DNA of 64,000 nucleotides from Gemmatimonadota bacterium (lineage in GTDB: Bacteria; Gemmatimonadota; Gemmatimonadetes; Gemmatimonadales; GWC2-71-9). Shown piece by piece: positions 16,934 through 24,883 of the stretch. Within the stretch, counting starts at the first letter, position 1; every line of letters starts with the position of its first letter. A model generated the notes under the pieces. It was not told the origin of the DNA. It saw only the letters and a program-made list of their open reading frames with translations, and ran no database searches. The stretch lies in contig JAZKBR010000004.1 in NCBI GenBank assembly GCA_040388535.1, forward strand, positions 248,001-312,000, given 5' to 3'. The position numbers were made by a program, and so were the translations under genes.

Positions 16934-17931
16934 CGACATCGCTCGCCTCGGTATCACGCGCCCGTCTCAGCGAACTCCTTGACGCCCTTCGCGGGCTGCA
17001 GGTGGTCGTGGTGGGCGATGTGATGCTCGATCGCTACCTCACCGGCGATGCCGACCGGGTGTCCCCAGAGGCGCCGGTTCCGGTTGTCACCGTGGAGGAG
17101 GAGCGCGACGTCCCCGGTGGGGCTGCCAATGTCGCCGCGAACATTGCGGCCCTGGGCGGTGTCGCCATCCTGCTCGGTGTCATTGGTGTGGACAATGAGG
17201 CGACCGCGCTGGCGGAGGAGCTTCGCGCCCTCGGCATCAGGACCGATGGCCTCATCGCGGTGAGCGGGCGTCCTACCACCTGCAAGACCCGGATCGTCGC
17301 GCGTGGGCAGCAAGTGGTCCGGATCGATCGCGAGGTCACCAATCCGCTCGCCGATTCGCACCGCGAGGCGCTCCTCGCTGCGGCCGCAGTCGCGATGGCC
17401 GACGCCGATGCACTGATCCTCGAGGACTACGACAAGGGGACCATTGATAGCGAGCTGGCCAAGGCGCTGATCGCGGCCGCACGAGCCCGAGGGATCCCGG
17501 TGGTGGTGGATCCGAAGCAGCGGAACTTCTTCGCCTACGCCGGCGCGACGGTCTTCAAGCCCAACCGACGGGAGCTCGAGAGTGCGTTCGCAGCGCATTT
17601 CAGTGGTGAAGATCGCGACCTGGAGACAGCCCGGACTCGCCTCGATGTAGAGAACCTGCTGCTCACCCTTGGCGCCGACGGGATGGCACTGGTGTCGCCT
17701 GACGCACCACTCAAGCGGACGCCGAGCATCGCCCGCGAGGTATTCGATGTCTCGGGGGCCGGCGATACCGTCTCGGCAATGATGGCTGCTGCGCTGGGTG
17801 CTGGGGCTACCATCGACGAGGCCGCCTGGATCGCCAACCTTGCGGCGGGAGTCGAGGTCGGCAAGCGAGGGACCGCCACGGTCTCGCGAGATGAGCTGCT
17901 CGCGGCTTGGGACCACGAGTTGGGGGACTGA
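16930..17931 (+). CDS. rfaE1: D-glycero-beta-D-manno-heptose-7-phosphate kinase (HldE/RfaE domain I, stand-alone)
   Basis: A PfkB-family sugar kinase that phosphorylates heptose 7-phosphate at C1 on the way to ADP- or GDP-heptose for LPS or capsule. The 333-residue protein begins with the family segment VVVVGDVMLDRYLTGDADRVSPEAPVPVV, has GGAANVAANIAALGG, ILEDYDKGT, VVDPKQRNF, KPNRRELE, and the catalytic GAGDT at 276-280. In E. coli HldE this domain is fused to an adenylyltransferase; here that second domain is missing and must be supplied elsewhere. gmhA, the preceding pathway enzyme, lies at 50261 in this window. The ATG overlaps the Wzi-like gene by 4 bases. Confidence 0.92.
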   Translation: MTTSLASVSRARLSELLDALRGLQVVVVGDVMLDRYLTGDADRVSPEAPVPVVTVEEERDVPGGAANVAANIAALGGVAILLGVIGVDNEATALAEELRALGIRTDGLIAVSGRPTTCKTRIVARGQQVVRIDREVTNPLADSHREALLAAAAVAMADADALILEDYDKGTIDSELAKALIAAARARGIPVVVDPKQRNFFAYAGATVFKPNRRELESAFAAHFSGEDRDLETARTRLDVENLLLTLGADGMALVSPDAPLKRTPSIAREVFDVSGAGDTVSAMMAAALGAGATIDEAAWIANLAAGVEVGKRGTATVSRDELLAAWDHELGD

Positions 17932-17935
17932 CAAC

Positions 17936-17960
17936 TTTTCCACAAACGACGTTTTCCACA
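17936..17960 (+). other. Pair of DnaA-box-like sites (TTTTCCACA)
   Basis: Two exact copies of TTTTCCACA lie at 17936-17944 and 17952-17960, 16 bases apart, just after the stop of the heptose kinase; a partial copy (TCCACA) follows at 17962-17967, and another exact copy occurs at 18608-18616. The 9-mer fits the DnaA-box consensus TTWTNCACA. No dnaA or dnaN gene and no gene-orientation switch is present, so an origin is unlikely; the sites could titrate DnaA or be fortuitous in AT-richer DNA. Confidence 0.35.
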
Positions 17961-18002
17961 CTCCACATTCTTTGCGGATAAGGAGTTAGCACATGAAAGC
18001 AA

Positions 18003-18036
18003 AGCGTCCCCGACCTCGTGAGAAGTCGGGGACGCT
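18003..18036. terminator. Strong intrinsic terminator between heptose kinase (+) and tRNA-Val (-)
   Basis: A perfect 12-bp stem, AGCGTCCCCGAC (18003-18014) with GTCGGGGACGCT (18025-18036), encloses a 10-base loop. On the plus strand it is followed by CTGTTTTCCC, on the minus strand by TTTGCTTT, so it can end both the rightward Wzi/kinase transcript and the leftward tRNA-Val transcript. A 47-codon reading frame (17993-18136) with an AAGGAG at 17980-17985 runs through the hairpin; see the findings. Confidence 0.8.
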
Positions 18037-18126
18037 CTGTTTTCCCGTTCCGAGCCAGCCCGGGAGGCTCCACTCACTGACTGACTCGGCGGTCTTCACA
18101 CCGCCTAGCGAGGCGGGTCGGACCGA

Positions 18127-18200
18127 TGGGCGATGAGGGGCTCGAACCCCCGACCTCGCGCATGTGAGGCGCGCGCTCTAACCAGCTGAGCTAATCGCCC
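18127..18200 (-). tRNA. tRNA-Val (anticodon CAC)
   Basis: The 74-base gene folds into a full cloverleaf: acceptor GGGCGAT/ATCGCCC, D stem GCTC/GAGC, anticodon stem CGCGC/GCGCG with loop CTCACAT (anticodon CAC, reading GUG), and T stem GGGGG/CCCTC with loop TTCGAGC. The discriminator base is A (18127). No 3' CCA is encoded, so the CCA-adding enzyme must finish it. Confidence 0.95.
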
Positions 18201-18217
18201 GCGACAGATAGCTCCCG

Positions 18218-18246
18218 ATATTACTACGCTTGGGAGGTTGAGACAA
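18218..18246 (-). promoter_or_regulatory. Candidate sigma-70-type promoter of tRNA-Val
   Basis: On the minus strand TTGTCT (18241-18246, 4/6 match to TTGACA) is separated by 17 bases from TAATAT (18218-18223, 4/6 match to TATAAT). The -10 element ends 17 bases before the tRNA 5' end, giving a leader of about 10 bases. Spacing and position are what a tRNA promoter needs. Confidence 0.55.
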
Positions 18247-18485
18247 CCCAATCGTTCGAGTGGGAAAGCCGAGGGGTCAATCCGGTGAACCAGCGACCAC
18301 CCTCACCGAATAGACACCGAAGAAGATATCGGGTTGCGAGCAGTTGCGCTAGGGGGTGGTTTCGATCCTCCACTCGCCCATGCAGGCGACGCCGAACATA
18401 GATATGCGGGGCGATGACTACTGCCAGGTGTCCTCGTTTCGCGCCCAACTACGCATCGAATCCATCCGCAATACCCGCTGAACCA
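18247..18485. other. Non-coding stretch between the two tRNA genes
   Basis: These 239 bases separate the tRNA-Val promoter from the 3' end of the CAT tRNA. A 74-codon minus-strand frame (18224-18448) and a 33-codon plus-strand frame exist, but neither has a recognisable ribosome-binding site, family motif or the strong GC-at-third-position pattern of the real genes. The minus-strand frame also covers the tRNA-Val promoter. I see no supported gene, and no clear hairpin-plus-T-run terminator here. Confidence 0.5.
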
Positions 18486-18559
18486 TGGCCCCGGAGGGGT
18501 TCGAACCCTCGACCTTCAGATTATGAGTCCGCTGCTCTAACCACCTGAGCTACGGGGCC
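18486..18559 (-). tRNA. tRNA with anticodon CAT (elongator Met, or Ile2 after lysidine modification)
   Basis: The 74-base cloverleaf has acceptor GGCCCCG/CGGGGCC, D stem GCTC/GAGC, anticodon loop CTCATAA (anticodon CAT) and T stem GAGGG/CCCTC with loop TTCGAAC. The discriminator is A (18486) and no CCA is encoded. The anticodon stem GCGGA/TCTGA has a G-A mismatch at 27-43. Initiator features (three consecutive G-C pairs at the base of the anticodon stem, unpaired position 1) are absent. The C4-G69 and C5-G68 pairs resemble determinants of the lysidine synthetase TilS, so Ile2 identity cannot be excluded. Confidence 0.9.
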
Positions 18560-18585
18560 GAATACATTGTCACCAAACAACTTAC

Positions 18586-18614
18586 ATGATACCATTAAAG
18601 TGTTTTCTTTTCCA
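18586..18614 (-). promoter_or_regulatory. Candidate extended -10 promoter of the CAT tRNA
   Basis: On the minus strand TGGAAA (18609-18614, 4/6 match) is followed after 17 bases by TATCAT (18586-18591, 5/6 match), and the spacer ends in TGG, giving an extended -10 (TGnTATCAT). The -10 ends 26 bases before the tRNA 5' end. The -35 overlaps a TTTTCCACA motif (18608-18616) on the opposite strand. Confidence 0.6.
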
Positions 18615-18665
18615 CACCCGCCATTGGGTATACCCCCACCCCCATCAAAACGACCGATTTTGAGC

Positions 18666-19757
18666 CTACTTCTTGAGCCTCGGGTTTGGGCTCCTGACTC
18701 GACGATACACTTCGAGGTGGGCCGTGGTCATTGCTGCTTTGGTGAACCTTTCGCGCACTCTTGCCCGCCCCGCGATCCCCATCCGCTCCCTCATCGACGG
18801 GTCGTTGGCGAGGGTCCGCATTGCCTCGGCCAACGCCTCGACGTCCCGGATCGGGACCTCGAGTCCGGTCACCCCAGGGGCATTCACCTCCCGGACTCCC
18901 GAGGGGACTGCCGTGGTAATGATAGGTCTCCCCGCTGCCATCGCTTCGAGCAGGACCATCCCGAACATCTCCTCGACCGTGACCGACGGCAGGACCAGAA
19001 AATCGGCGTCGGCCATCCTCCGAGGGAGGTCCTCGTCGGGGTACTCCCCCCACCATTTCACCCGGTCTGCCACCGCCAGGGCCCGGGCAAGGGTCTGCAA
19101 GCGATGCAGCTCCGGACCCGACCCAACGATATCAAGTCGGAGCTCCGGGACCTGCTCAAGGGCTCTCAGGAGGAAGTCGACTCCCTTGAAGGGGAGCAAA
19201 CGCCCAATGAAGATCGCCCGCGGCGGGTTGCCAGGGGGCGGCGGAGGCACCAGCTCCCAGCGTTCCTCGTCGATTCCGAAGGGGATCACCTCGACCTTGT
19301 GCTCGAAACCCTTGAGCTCGCCACAGAGGGCGATGTGCGCCCGGCTCGGCACCAGAATGACTTCGGCCCGATGCAGCACATACCTGGCCGGCAGCTTGTA
19401 CTTGAATGAGGGATAGTCCGCGTGCTGGGTCACGACCAGCGGTGCCAGCGAGAACCGGAGCGCGTAGGCCACGTCGGCGAGCGAGTTGGGATGGTGCAGA
19501 TGGATCACATCGGCCCGGCGCCACGCCGCCGCGATATAGGTCGGCGCGAGCTCCTGGGTACCCACCGGCGCGAATGACCACGCCCGAGTTACCGATGCGC
19601 GACGCTTCTGCCCTGGTGACGGATCACCAAACGCGGTGATCGCGACCACCTCGGCCTCGTGCCCCCGTTCGGCGACGCCCTCAGCGAGTCCCTGGACTAC
19701 GCGCTCCATTCCGCCGGAGCGCGGCCAGTAGTACTTCGCGAGGTGAAGAATCCGCAT
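18666..19757 (-). CDS. Glycosyltransferase family 4 protein
   Basis: A 363-residue GT-B fold, GT4-type retaining glycosyltransferase. The N-terminal domain starts MRILHLAKYYWPRSGGMERVVQGLAEGVAERGHE; the C-terminal domain has AIFIGRLLPFKGVDFLLRALE, LDIVGSGPE and the E-x7-E nucleotide-sugar motif in SVTVEEMFGMVLLEAMAAGRPIITTAVPSGV. ATG 19757 is the family-typical start; upstream in-frame Met at 19826 would overlap the divergent glycosyltransferase. It is cytoplasmic, with donor and acceptor unknown; a role in surface polysaccharide or glycolipid synthesis is inferred from neighbours. It is monocistronic: divergent from 19796 with only 38 bases between the starts. Confidence 0.92.
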   Translation of the reverse strand: MRILHLAKYYWPRSGGMERVVQGLAEGVAERGHEAEVVAITAFGDPSPGQKRRASVTRAWSFAPVGTQELAPTYIAAAWRRADVIHLHHPNSLADVAYALRFSLAPLVVTQHADYPSFKYKLPARYVLHRAEVILVPSRAHIALCGELKGFEHKVEVIPFGIDEERWELVPPPPPGNPPRAIFIGRLLPFKGVDFLLRALEQVPELRLDIVGSGPELHRLQTLARALAVADRVKWWGEYPDEDLPRRMADADFLVLPSVTVEEMFGMVLLEAMAAGRPIITTAVPSGVREVNAPGVTGLEVPIRDVEALAEAMRTLANDPSMRERMGIAGRARVRERFTKAAMTTAHLEVYRRVRSPNPRLKK

Positions 19758-19795
19758 GGACTGGAACTTAGCGACGACATCGCCATCTTTGGCCC

Positions 19796-20863
19796 GTGCG
19801 CGTCCTCCTGCTCTCCCCCGAGTCACCCTCCCGCGGCATCCTCCGCTCGCTTACGTCCCTCGGCGTCGAGCCGGTCGTGCCGCGGGCCACTGGCGAAACC
19901 GAGATCGACGGCCAGGTCCGCCTGGTTCGCGTCACCGCCCGTGGCGAGCCAAGTGACCCGATGGACCTGCGCTGGTCGCGCAAGGCACTCCGGACTGCTG
20001 TCCGCGACACAGGCCCCGAACTCATTCACATCATCGCCGACCCGTGGACGCCGACCGCCGAGGCGGGCGCCGCCGCGGCACGAGACCTGAAGATTCCTTA
20101 CGTGCTCGTCGGTACGTCGAGCGTCGGCGGCCCCAAGGGTCTCACTGCCGGCTGGCAGTCGAATCGGATTCGCGATGGTGCGGCGGCGCTCGGCGGAATC
20201 GTTCGCACCGCGCTTGATCATCTCGCGAACGGAACCAGCGACAAGCCGACTGCGGTGATCCCGACCGGCGGAGTGAAGATCCCCGCAGCGCACCTCGTAC
20301 GCGCGCCGAACGGCGCCATCACCTTCGGCGTGGTCGGCCGAGTCGTGAAGGAGCGCGGCCTCGACCTGCTGCTCGACGCCCTGAGCGAGACCTACGGCGA
20401 TTGGCGGTTACGAATCGTCGGCACCGGCTCGGCGCAGGAGGCGCTCGAGGCTCAAGCCCAGCGTCTCGGGCTCTCGAGCCGCCTCGAATGGCTGGGTGCC
20501 CTCCCTCGCGAGGCGCTGGGCGCCTTCTGGGGAAGCATCGACGCCCTGGTGGCGCCATCGCGTTCCACGCCGCAGTGGGTCGAACCCACGGGCGCTGTCG
20601 TGCTCGAAGCGATGGCGCACGGCATCGCGCCGATCGTTTCCCGATGCGGTGCACTCCCCGACGTCGTTGCGGAGGCCGGCCTCGTGGTCGCGGAGGACGA
20701 CCGCCCAGCGCTCGCGCGCGCACTGCAGGCGCTGGTCGCCGAGCCCGCGCGCGCCCAAACGATCGGCGCAACTGCACGACATCGGGTCCTGGAGTTTTAC
20801 GGTGACGCAGCAATTGCCGAGCGGATGATCCTGCTCTGGCGGAGGGCGTCGGAACGGAGGTAG
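19796..20863 (+). CDS. Glycosyltransferase family 4-like protein
   Basis: A 355-residue GT-B glycosyltransferase beginning at GTG (19796) with MRVLLLSPESPSRGILRSLTSLG. The C-terminal half has FGVVGRVVKERGLDLLLDALSE, LRIVGTGS and the motif VEPTGAVVLEAMAHGIAPIVSRCGALPDVV, in which the second Glu of the E-x7-E pair is present. The N-terminal acceptor domain is shorter than average. It heads a rightward set with a LURP-one-like protein, a GH78 rhamnosidase, a phosphoesterase and a small membrane protein, which suggests a glycan-modification role. Donor and acceptor are not predictable. The start region is shared with the divergent glycosyltransferase, so the two promoters must overlap. Confidence 0.9.
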   Translation: MRVLLLSPESPSRGILRSLTSLGVEPVVPRATGETEIDGQVRLVRVTARGEPSDPMDLRWSRKALRTAVRDTGPELIHIIADPWTPTAEAGAAAARDLKIPYVLVGTSSVGGPKGLTAGWQSNRIRDGAAALGGIVRTALDHLANGTSDKPTAVIPTGGVKIPAAHLVRAPNGAITFGVVGRVVKERGLDLLLDALSETYGDWRLRIVGTGSAQEALEAQAQRLGLSSRLEWLGALPREALGAFWGSIDALVAPSRSTPQWVEPTGAVVLEAMAHGIAPIVSRCGALPDVVAEAGLVVAEDDRPALARALQALVAEPARAQTIGATARHRVLEFYGDAAIAERMILLWRRASERR

Positions 20864-20872
20864 TGAAGCCGA

Positions 20873-21361
20873 ATGCAATATCTGATGCAGCAGAAGCTGT
20901 TGTCATGGGGCGATGACTTCACCATTCGCGACGCCAGCGGCAACGATCACTTCTTCGTCGATGGCAAGGCGATTTCGCTGGGCAAGCAACTCTCCTTCCA
21001 GGATATGTCAGGTCGCGAGCTGGCCTTCATCAAGCAGAAACTCCTCGCGTGGGGACCGACGTACGAACTCTACCGCGACGGGGCGCTCGCCGCGGTGGTC
21101 AAGAAGGAACTCTTCACTCTCTTCCACTGCGTCTTCACGGTGGATGTTCCCGGCCCGGATGACCTGACGGCCGAGGGAACCTTCACGGATCACGAATACA
21201 CCTTTACGCGAGGCGGCCGGATCGTGGCGACGGTGTCGAAGCAGTGGTTCGCCCTCCGCGACACATATGGCGTGGAGATCGACAGCAGCGAGGATCAGGT
21301 GCTGATCCTCGCGTCGACGGTCATTATCGACATGGCCTGTCACCCCGATGGGCGGCGATGA
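20873..21361 (+). CDS. LURP-one-related (LOR/tubby-like fold) protein
   Basis: The 162-residue protein shows the LURP-one pattern: repeated short beta hairpins such as MQQKLLSWGDDFTIRDASGNDHFFVDGKAISLGKQLSFQDMSGRELAFIKQKLL and a C-terminal hydrophobic helix VLILASTVIIDMA. The fold resembles the tubby and scramblase domains, a beta barrel around a central helix. Bacterial members have no firm function; lipid or membrane association is a family-level guess. It has a GGAGG about 12 bases before the ATG, and its stop overlaps the rhamnosidase ATG by 4 bases (ATGA), so the two are probably translationally coupled, although their functions are not obviously related. Confidence 0.85.
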   Translation: MQYLMQQKLLSWGDDFTIRDASGNDHFFVDGKAISLGKQLSFQDMSGRELAFIKQKLLAWGPTYELYRDGALAAVVKKELFTLFHCVFTVDVPGPDDLTAEGTFTDHEYTFTRGGRIVATVSKQWFALRDTYGVEIDSSEDQVLILASTVIIDMACHPDGRR

Positions 21362-24117
21362 GGCGCGCGCTCACACTCGCCTTCGGGCTCGGCACGCTGG
21401 TCGGGCCGTTGCGCGCCCAGAAGCCAGCCCCGGTGCTCGTTATCGGACTGAAGCACGAATACCGCACCAACCCGCTCGGCACCGATGCGCTGCGACCCCG
21501 GCTGAGCTGGCGGCTCGAGAGCAATGAACGCGACGTGATGCAGGCAGCCTACGAGATCCAGGTCGCGACCGACGATGCCCGGCTCGCGGCCGGCGGCAAG
21601 GCTTTGCTGTGGGATTCCGGGCGACTCGCCAGCAACGCCTCCCTGTTCCGACCCTACGACGGACCGGCGTTGCAATCACGGAGCCGTTACTTCTGGCGCG
21701 TGCGGATCTGGGATGCCAGCGGACGCGTCTCGCCGTGGAGCGCTCCCGCGTGGTGGGAGACCGGCCTGCTCTCGGCACAGGAGTGGAGCGCGCAGTGGAT
21801 CGGCCCCGGCAGTGGCGGAGCGGACTCTGCCGGCGCGCCAGCGCCGATGCTACGGCGCCCGTTCACGGTAGCGGGCGCTGTGGCGTCTGCCCGCATCTAT
21901 GTCACCGCCCGCGGCCTGTATGAGTTGCACCTGAACGGCAAGCGAGTGGGCGAGGATTTCTTCACTCCCGGGTGGACCTCCTACCACAACCGGATCCAGT
22001 ACCAGACCTACGACGTAACCCGACTGCTCACCTCGGGCGACAATGTCGTCGGCGCGATTCTCGGCGATGGCTGGTACCGCGGCTACCTCGGCTTCTCGGG
22101 CCGCAAGAATGACTACGGCCGCAACGTCGCGCTGTTGCTTCAACTCGAGATCCGCTATCGCGACGGCCGAGTGGTCCGAGTGAATTCCGACGGTGACTGG
22201 AAGAGCGCCACGGGCCCGATCACATACGCCGATATCTATCGCGGCGAGAGCTACGATGCCCGACGCGAGCGACTGGGCTGGGATGCTGCCCGGTACGACG
22301 CCAACGACTGGCAACCAGTGACTCTCGCCGAGAAGACGACAGCAGCGCTCGTGGCGCCGGTATCGGAGCCAGTGCGCGAGACCCAGACCGTTCGGCCGGT
22401 CACGATGTTCACTGCACCAAATGGTCAGGTCCTGTTCGATCTCGGTCAGAACATTACCGGGTGGGTGCGACTCAGGGTCAGCGGCCCAGCGGGCAGCACC
22501 ATCACGCTGCGGCATGCCGAGGTCCTCGACAAGATCGGCAATCTGTACACCGAGAATCTTCGTGCTGCGTACCAGACGGATCGCTACACGCTCAAGGGCG
22601 GTGGTGAGGAGATCTTCGAGCCGCATTTCACTTACCACGGCTTCCGCTACATCGCCATCGAAGGCTTGCGCGCTCCGCCCACGCTCGGGATGCTGACCGG
22701 CGTCGTGGTCCACACCGCACTGCAGGAGACGGGAGTCTTCGAGACGTCGGACTCGATGCTCAACAAGCTCCAGCGCAACATCGTCTGGGGCCAGCGCGGC
22801 AACTTCCTCGATGTGCCCACCGACTGCCCGCAGCGCGACGAACGCCTCGGCTGGACTGGCGATGCGCAGGTCTTTGCGCGCACGGCGGCCTTCAACATGA
22901 ATGTTTCCGGTTTCTTCGCGAAGTGGCTCGCGGACCTCGCGGCAGATCAGCACCCGGGTGGGTCCGTTCCCTGGGTGATCCCGAATCCGCTCGGCGGCGA
23001 TTCGACTCATTTTGCCGCCGCTGCTGGCTGGGCCGATGCATCGACCGTGGTACCGTGGACGATGTACCTCAGCTACGGCGATCGCGGAGTACTTGAGCGC
23101 CAGTTCGAGAGCATGCGGAAGTGGGTCGACTACGCGCACGGACGCGCTGGCGCGTCGTTGATCTGGAATCGCGACGACCACTTCGGCGACTGGCTCGCGT
23201 GGCACAGCGACGACGCCTCGTATCCTGGCGCCACCACGGGCAAGGATTTCATCGCCACGGCGTACCTCGCGCATTCCGCCGACCTCGTCGCCCGTGCGGC
23301 CGAGGTCCTGGGTCGCACCGCCGATGCGGCCCGGTACCGCGATCTGTTCACCGGAGTGCGCACGGCTTTCCGCAAGGAGTTCGTTTCGCCCAACGGTCGC
23401 GTCGGTGAGAATACGCAAACGGCCTACGCGCTGGCACTGAACTTCGGCCTCCTCGAACCAGACGAGATGCCCGGCGCGGCGGCCCGACTCGTCGACGACA
23501 TCCGCCGCCACGACGGTCACCTCTCGACCGGTTTTCTCGGCACTCCCGAACTCACCCAGGCGTTGTCGGCCAACGGGCACCTGGACGCGGCGTTCGCGCT
23601 GCTCCAGCAGAAGGAGTATCCCGGCTGGCTCTACCCGATCACCCGAGGGGCGACCACTATGTGGGAGCGCTGGGATGGGATCCGGCCTGACGGATCGTTC
23701 CAGGAAATCTCGATGAACTCCTTCAACCATTACGCCTTTGGTGCAATTGGCGACTGGATGTATCGCACGATCGGTGGACTCGACCTCGATCCCGCGATGC
23801 CGGGGTACCAGCACGCCCTCATTGCGCCGCGTGTCGGAGCCGGCCTCACGAGTGCCAGGGCGGCTCTCGAAACGGGATACGGCCCACTGGCATCAGCGTG
23901 GCACGTGATCGGTTCGACGTTTTCGCTCGATGTTACCATCCCGCCCAATACCTCGGCGCGAGTGACGCTCTGGGGAACGACTGTCGATCGTGTGCTCGAG
24001 CGCGGCGTCGCCGCGCGTGGTGTCGAGGGAGTACACTCGGCGGTACAGGTCGGTCGGGATGTCGTGCTCGAAGTCGGTTCGGGCCACTACCTCTTCACTG
24101 CCCTGGTGGCACAGTGA
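21358..24117 (+). CDS. Secreted alpha-L-rhamnosidase, GH78
   Basis: A 919-residue glycoside hydrolase releasing alpha-L-rhamnose from glycans or glycosides. A signal peptide (RRALTLAFGLGTLVGPLRAQ, cleaved after LRA) sends it to the periplasm or outside. The order is: fibronectin-III-like module (RTNPLGTDALRPRLSWRL), beta-sandwich domain with LYELHLNGKRVGEDFFTPGW, middle domain (VLFDLGQNITGW), the (alpha/alpha)6 catalytic domain beginning near 470 with TDCPQRDERLGWTGDAQ (acidic residues from Asp489 on), TTMWERWDG near 764 carrying the second catalytic Glu, and a C-terminal beta domain. This is the complete GH78 layout. It is coupled by 4-base overlaps to the genes on both sides. A surface or environmental rhamnosyl glycan is the likely substrate. 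Confidence 0.95.
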   Translation: MRRALTLAFGLGTLVGPLRAQKPAPVLVIGLKHEYRTNPLGTDALRPRLSWRLESNERDVMQAAYEIQVATDDARLAAGGKALLWDSGRLASNASLFRPYDGPALQSRSRYFWRVRIWDASGRVSPWSAPAWWETGLLSAQEWSAQWIGPGSGGADSAGAPAPMLRRPFTVAGAVASARIYVTARGLYELHLNGKRVGEDFFTPGWTSYHNRIQYQTYDVTRLLTSGDNVVGAILGDGWYRGYLGFSGRKNDYGRNVALLLQLEIRYRDGRVVRVNSDGDWKSATGPITYADIYRGESYDARRERLGWDAARYDANDWQPVTLAEKTTAALVAPVSEPVRETQTVRPVTMFTAPNGQVLFDLGQNITGWVRLRVSGPAGSTITLRHAEVLDKIGNLYTENLRAAYQTDRYTLKGGGEEIFEPHFTYHGFRYIAIEGLRAPPTLGMLTGVVVHTALQETGVFETSDSMLNKLQRNIVWGQRGNFLDVPTDCPQRDERLGWTGDAQVFARTAAFNMNVSGFFAKWLADLAADQHPGGSVPWVIPNPLGGDSTHFAAAAGWADASTVVPWTMYLSYGDRGVLERQFESMRKWVDYAHGRAGASLIWNRDDHFGDWLAWHSDDASYPGATTGKDFIATAYLAHSADLVARAAEVLGRTADAARYRDLFTGVRTAFRKEFVSPNGRVGENTQTAYALALNFGLLEPDEMPGAAARLVDDIRRHDGHLSTGFLGTPELTQALSANGHLDAAFALLQQKEYPGWLYPITRGATTMWERWDGIRPDGSFQEISMNSFNHYAFGAIGDWMYRTIGGLDLDPAMPGYQHALIAPRVGAGLTSARAALETGYGPLASAWHVIGSTFSLDVTIPPNTSARVTLWGTTVDRVLERGVAARGVEGVHSAVQVGRDVVLEVGSGHYLFTALVAQ

Positions 24118-24860
24118 CCGGCGCGTCTGCGTTTGCGGTGATTTCCGACATCCACGGCAACCTGCCGGCACTCGAGGCGGTGATGTCCGACCTCAGCCGC
24201 CGCGGCATCACCGACGTCGTGAACCTGGGCGACCACGCCTCGGGACCACTCTGGCCGGCCGAGACCGTCGCACTGCTCATGGAGCAGCCGTGGACCCAGA
24301 TCAGTGGCAATCACGAGCGGCAGCTGCAGGAGGACCCCGCGACGCATCTCGCCTCGGATCGCTTCGCATACGAACGCCTTGGCCGCTCCCAGATGGCGTG
24401 GCTCGCTGCGCGGCCAGCCACGGCGACCTTCCGCAACGTCGTACTGCTGACGCACGGCTCTCCGTCAAGCGATATGGTGTATATGCTGGAGACGATCGAG
24501 CACGGTCGATTCCGACTGGCCACCGACAGCGAAGTGCGCGAACGGCTCGGATCGGTTTCGGCCGAAGTGATTCTTTGTGGTCACTCCCACTTTCCACGGG
24601 TCGTGACCACTGGCGATGCGAGGTTGATCCTGAACCCCGGCAGTGTCGGGTTGCAGGCGTTTCTCGACCCCGACCCTACGCCGTATGTAGGAGCAACCGG
24701 TTCCCCCCACGCTCGCTATGCGCTGGTGGAATCCATCCGCGACCAGTGGAACGCCTGTCACATCACGGTGCCCTACGATCACGAGAAAGCGGCGGCGCAG
24801 GCGGAACGGAATGGGTTTGCGGTGTGGGCCCGGGCACTTCGGACCGGCCGTGCGGGTTGA
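24114..24860 (+). CDS. Metallophosphoesterase (YfcE/MPP family)
   Basis: A 248-residue calcineurin-like phosphoesterase. Metal-binding motifs are in order: DIHGN, GDHASGP, GNHE, HG and GHSHFPRV, followed by LILNPGSVG, which is typical of the small YfcE/MJ0936-type phosphodiesterases. The start is GTG 24114, in a GTGA overlap with the rhamnosidase stop. No signal peptide, so cytoplasmic. The substrate (nucleotide or phosphodiester) cannot be read from sequence. In place of the usual GDxxD motif it has GDHAS, with His in place of the Asp ligand, a feature also seen in some members. It is coupled to the rhamnosidase yet shows no glycan-specific feature. Confidence 0.9.
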   Translation: MTGASAFAVISDIHGNLPALEAVMSDLSRRGITDVVNLGDHASGPLWPAETVALLMEQPWTQISGNHERQLQEDPATHLASDRFAYERLGRSQMAWLAARPATATFRNVVLLTHGSPSSDMVYMLETIEHGRFRLATDSEVRERLGSVSAEVILCGHSHFPRVVTTGDARLILNPGSVGLQAFLDPDPTPYVGATGSPHARYALVESIRDQWNACHITVPYDHEKAAAQAERNGFAVWARALRTGRAG

Positions 24861-24883
24861 TTCACCTTTCAGGAGAGACAGTG

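Noticed and set aside
17985-17992. Possible half CIRCE element (GTTAGCAC)
   Set aside because: Only one half is present; the inverted GAGTGCTAA half is missing, and no heat-shock gene follows.
18224-18448. 74-codon minus-strand frame between the two tRNA genes
   Set aside because: No ribosome-binding site or family similarity, different codon style, and it covers the tRNA-Val promoter.
17932-18665. Replication origin suggested by DnaA-box-like motifs
   Set aside because: No dnaA, dnaN, gidA or parAB genes and no outward strand switch of genes; only three motifs. Kept only as a regulatory-site finding.
20873-21361. Beta-barrel outer-membrane protein
   Set aside because: No signal peptide; the pattern and the C-terminal hydrophobic helix fit the LURP-one/tubby fold.
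21850-23814. Minus-strand open frame of 654 codons opposite the rhamnosidase
   Set aside because: It is antisense to all the GH78 catalytic region; His/Arg/Glu-rich low-order sequence, no family motif.
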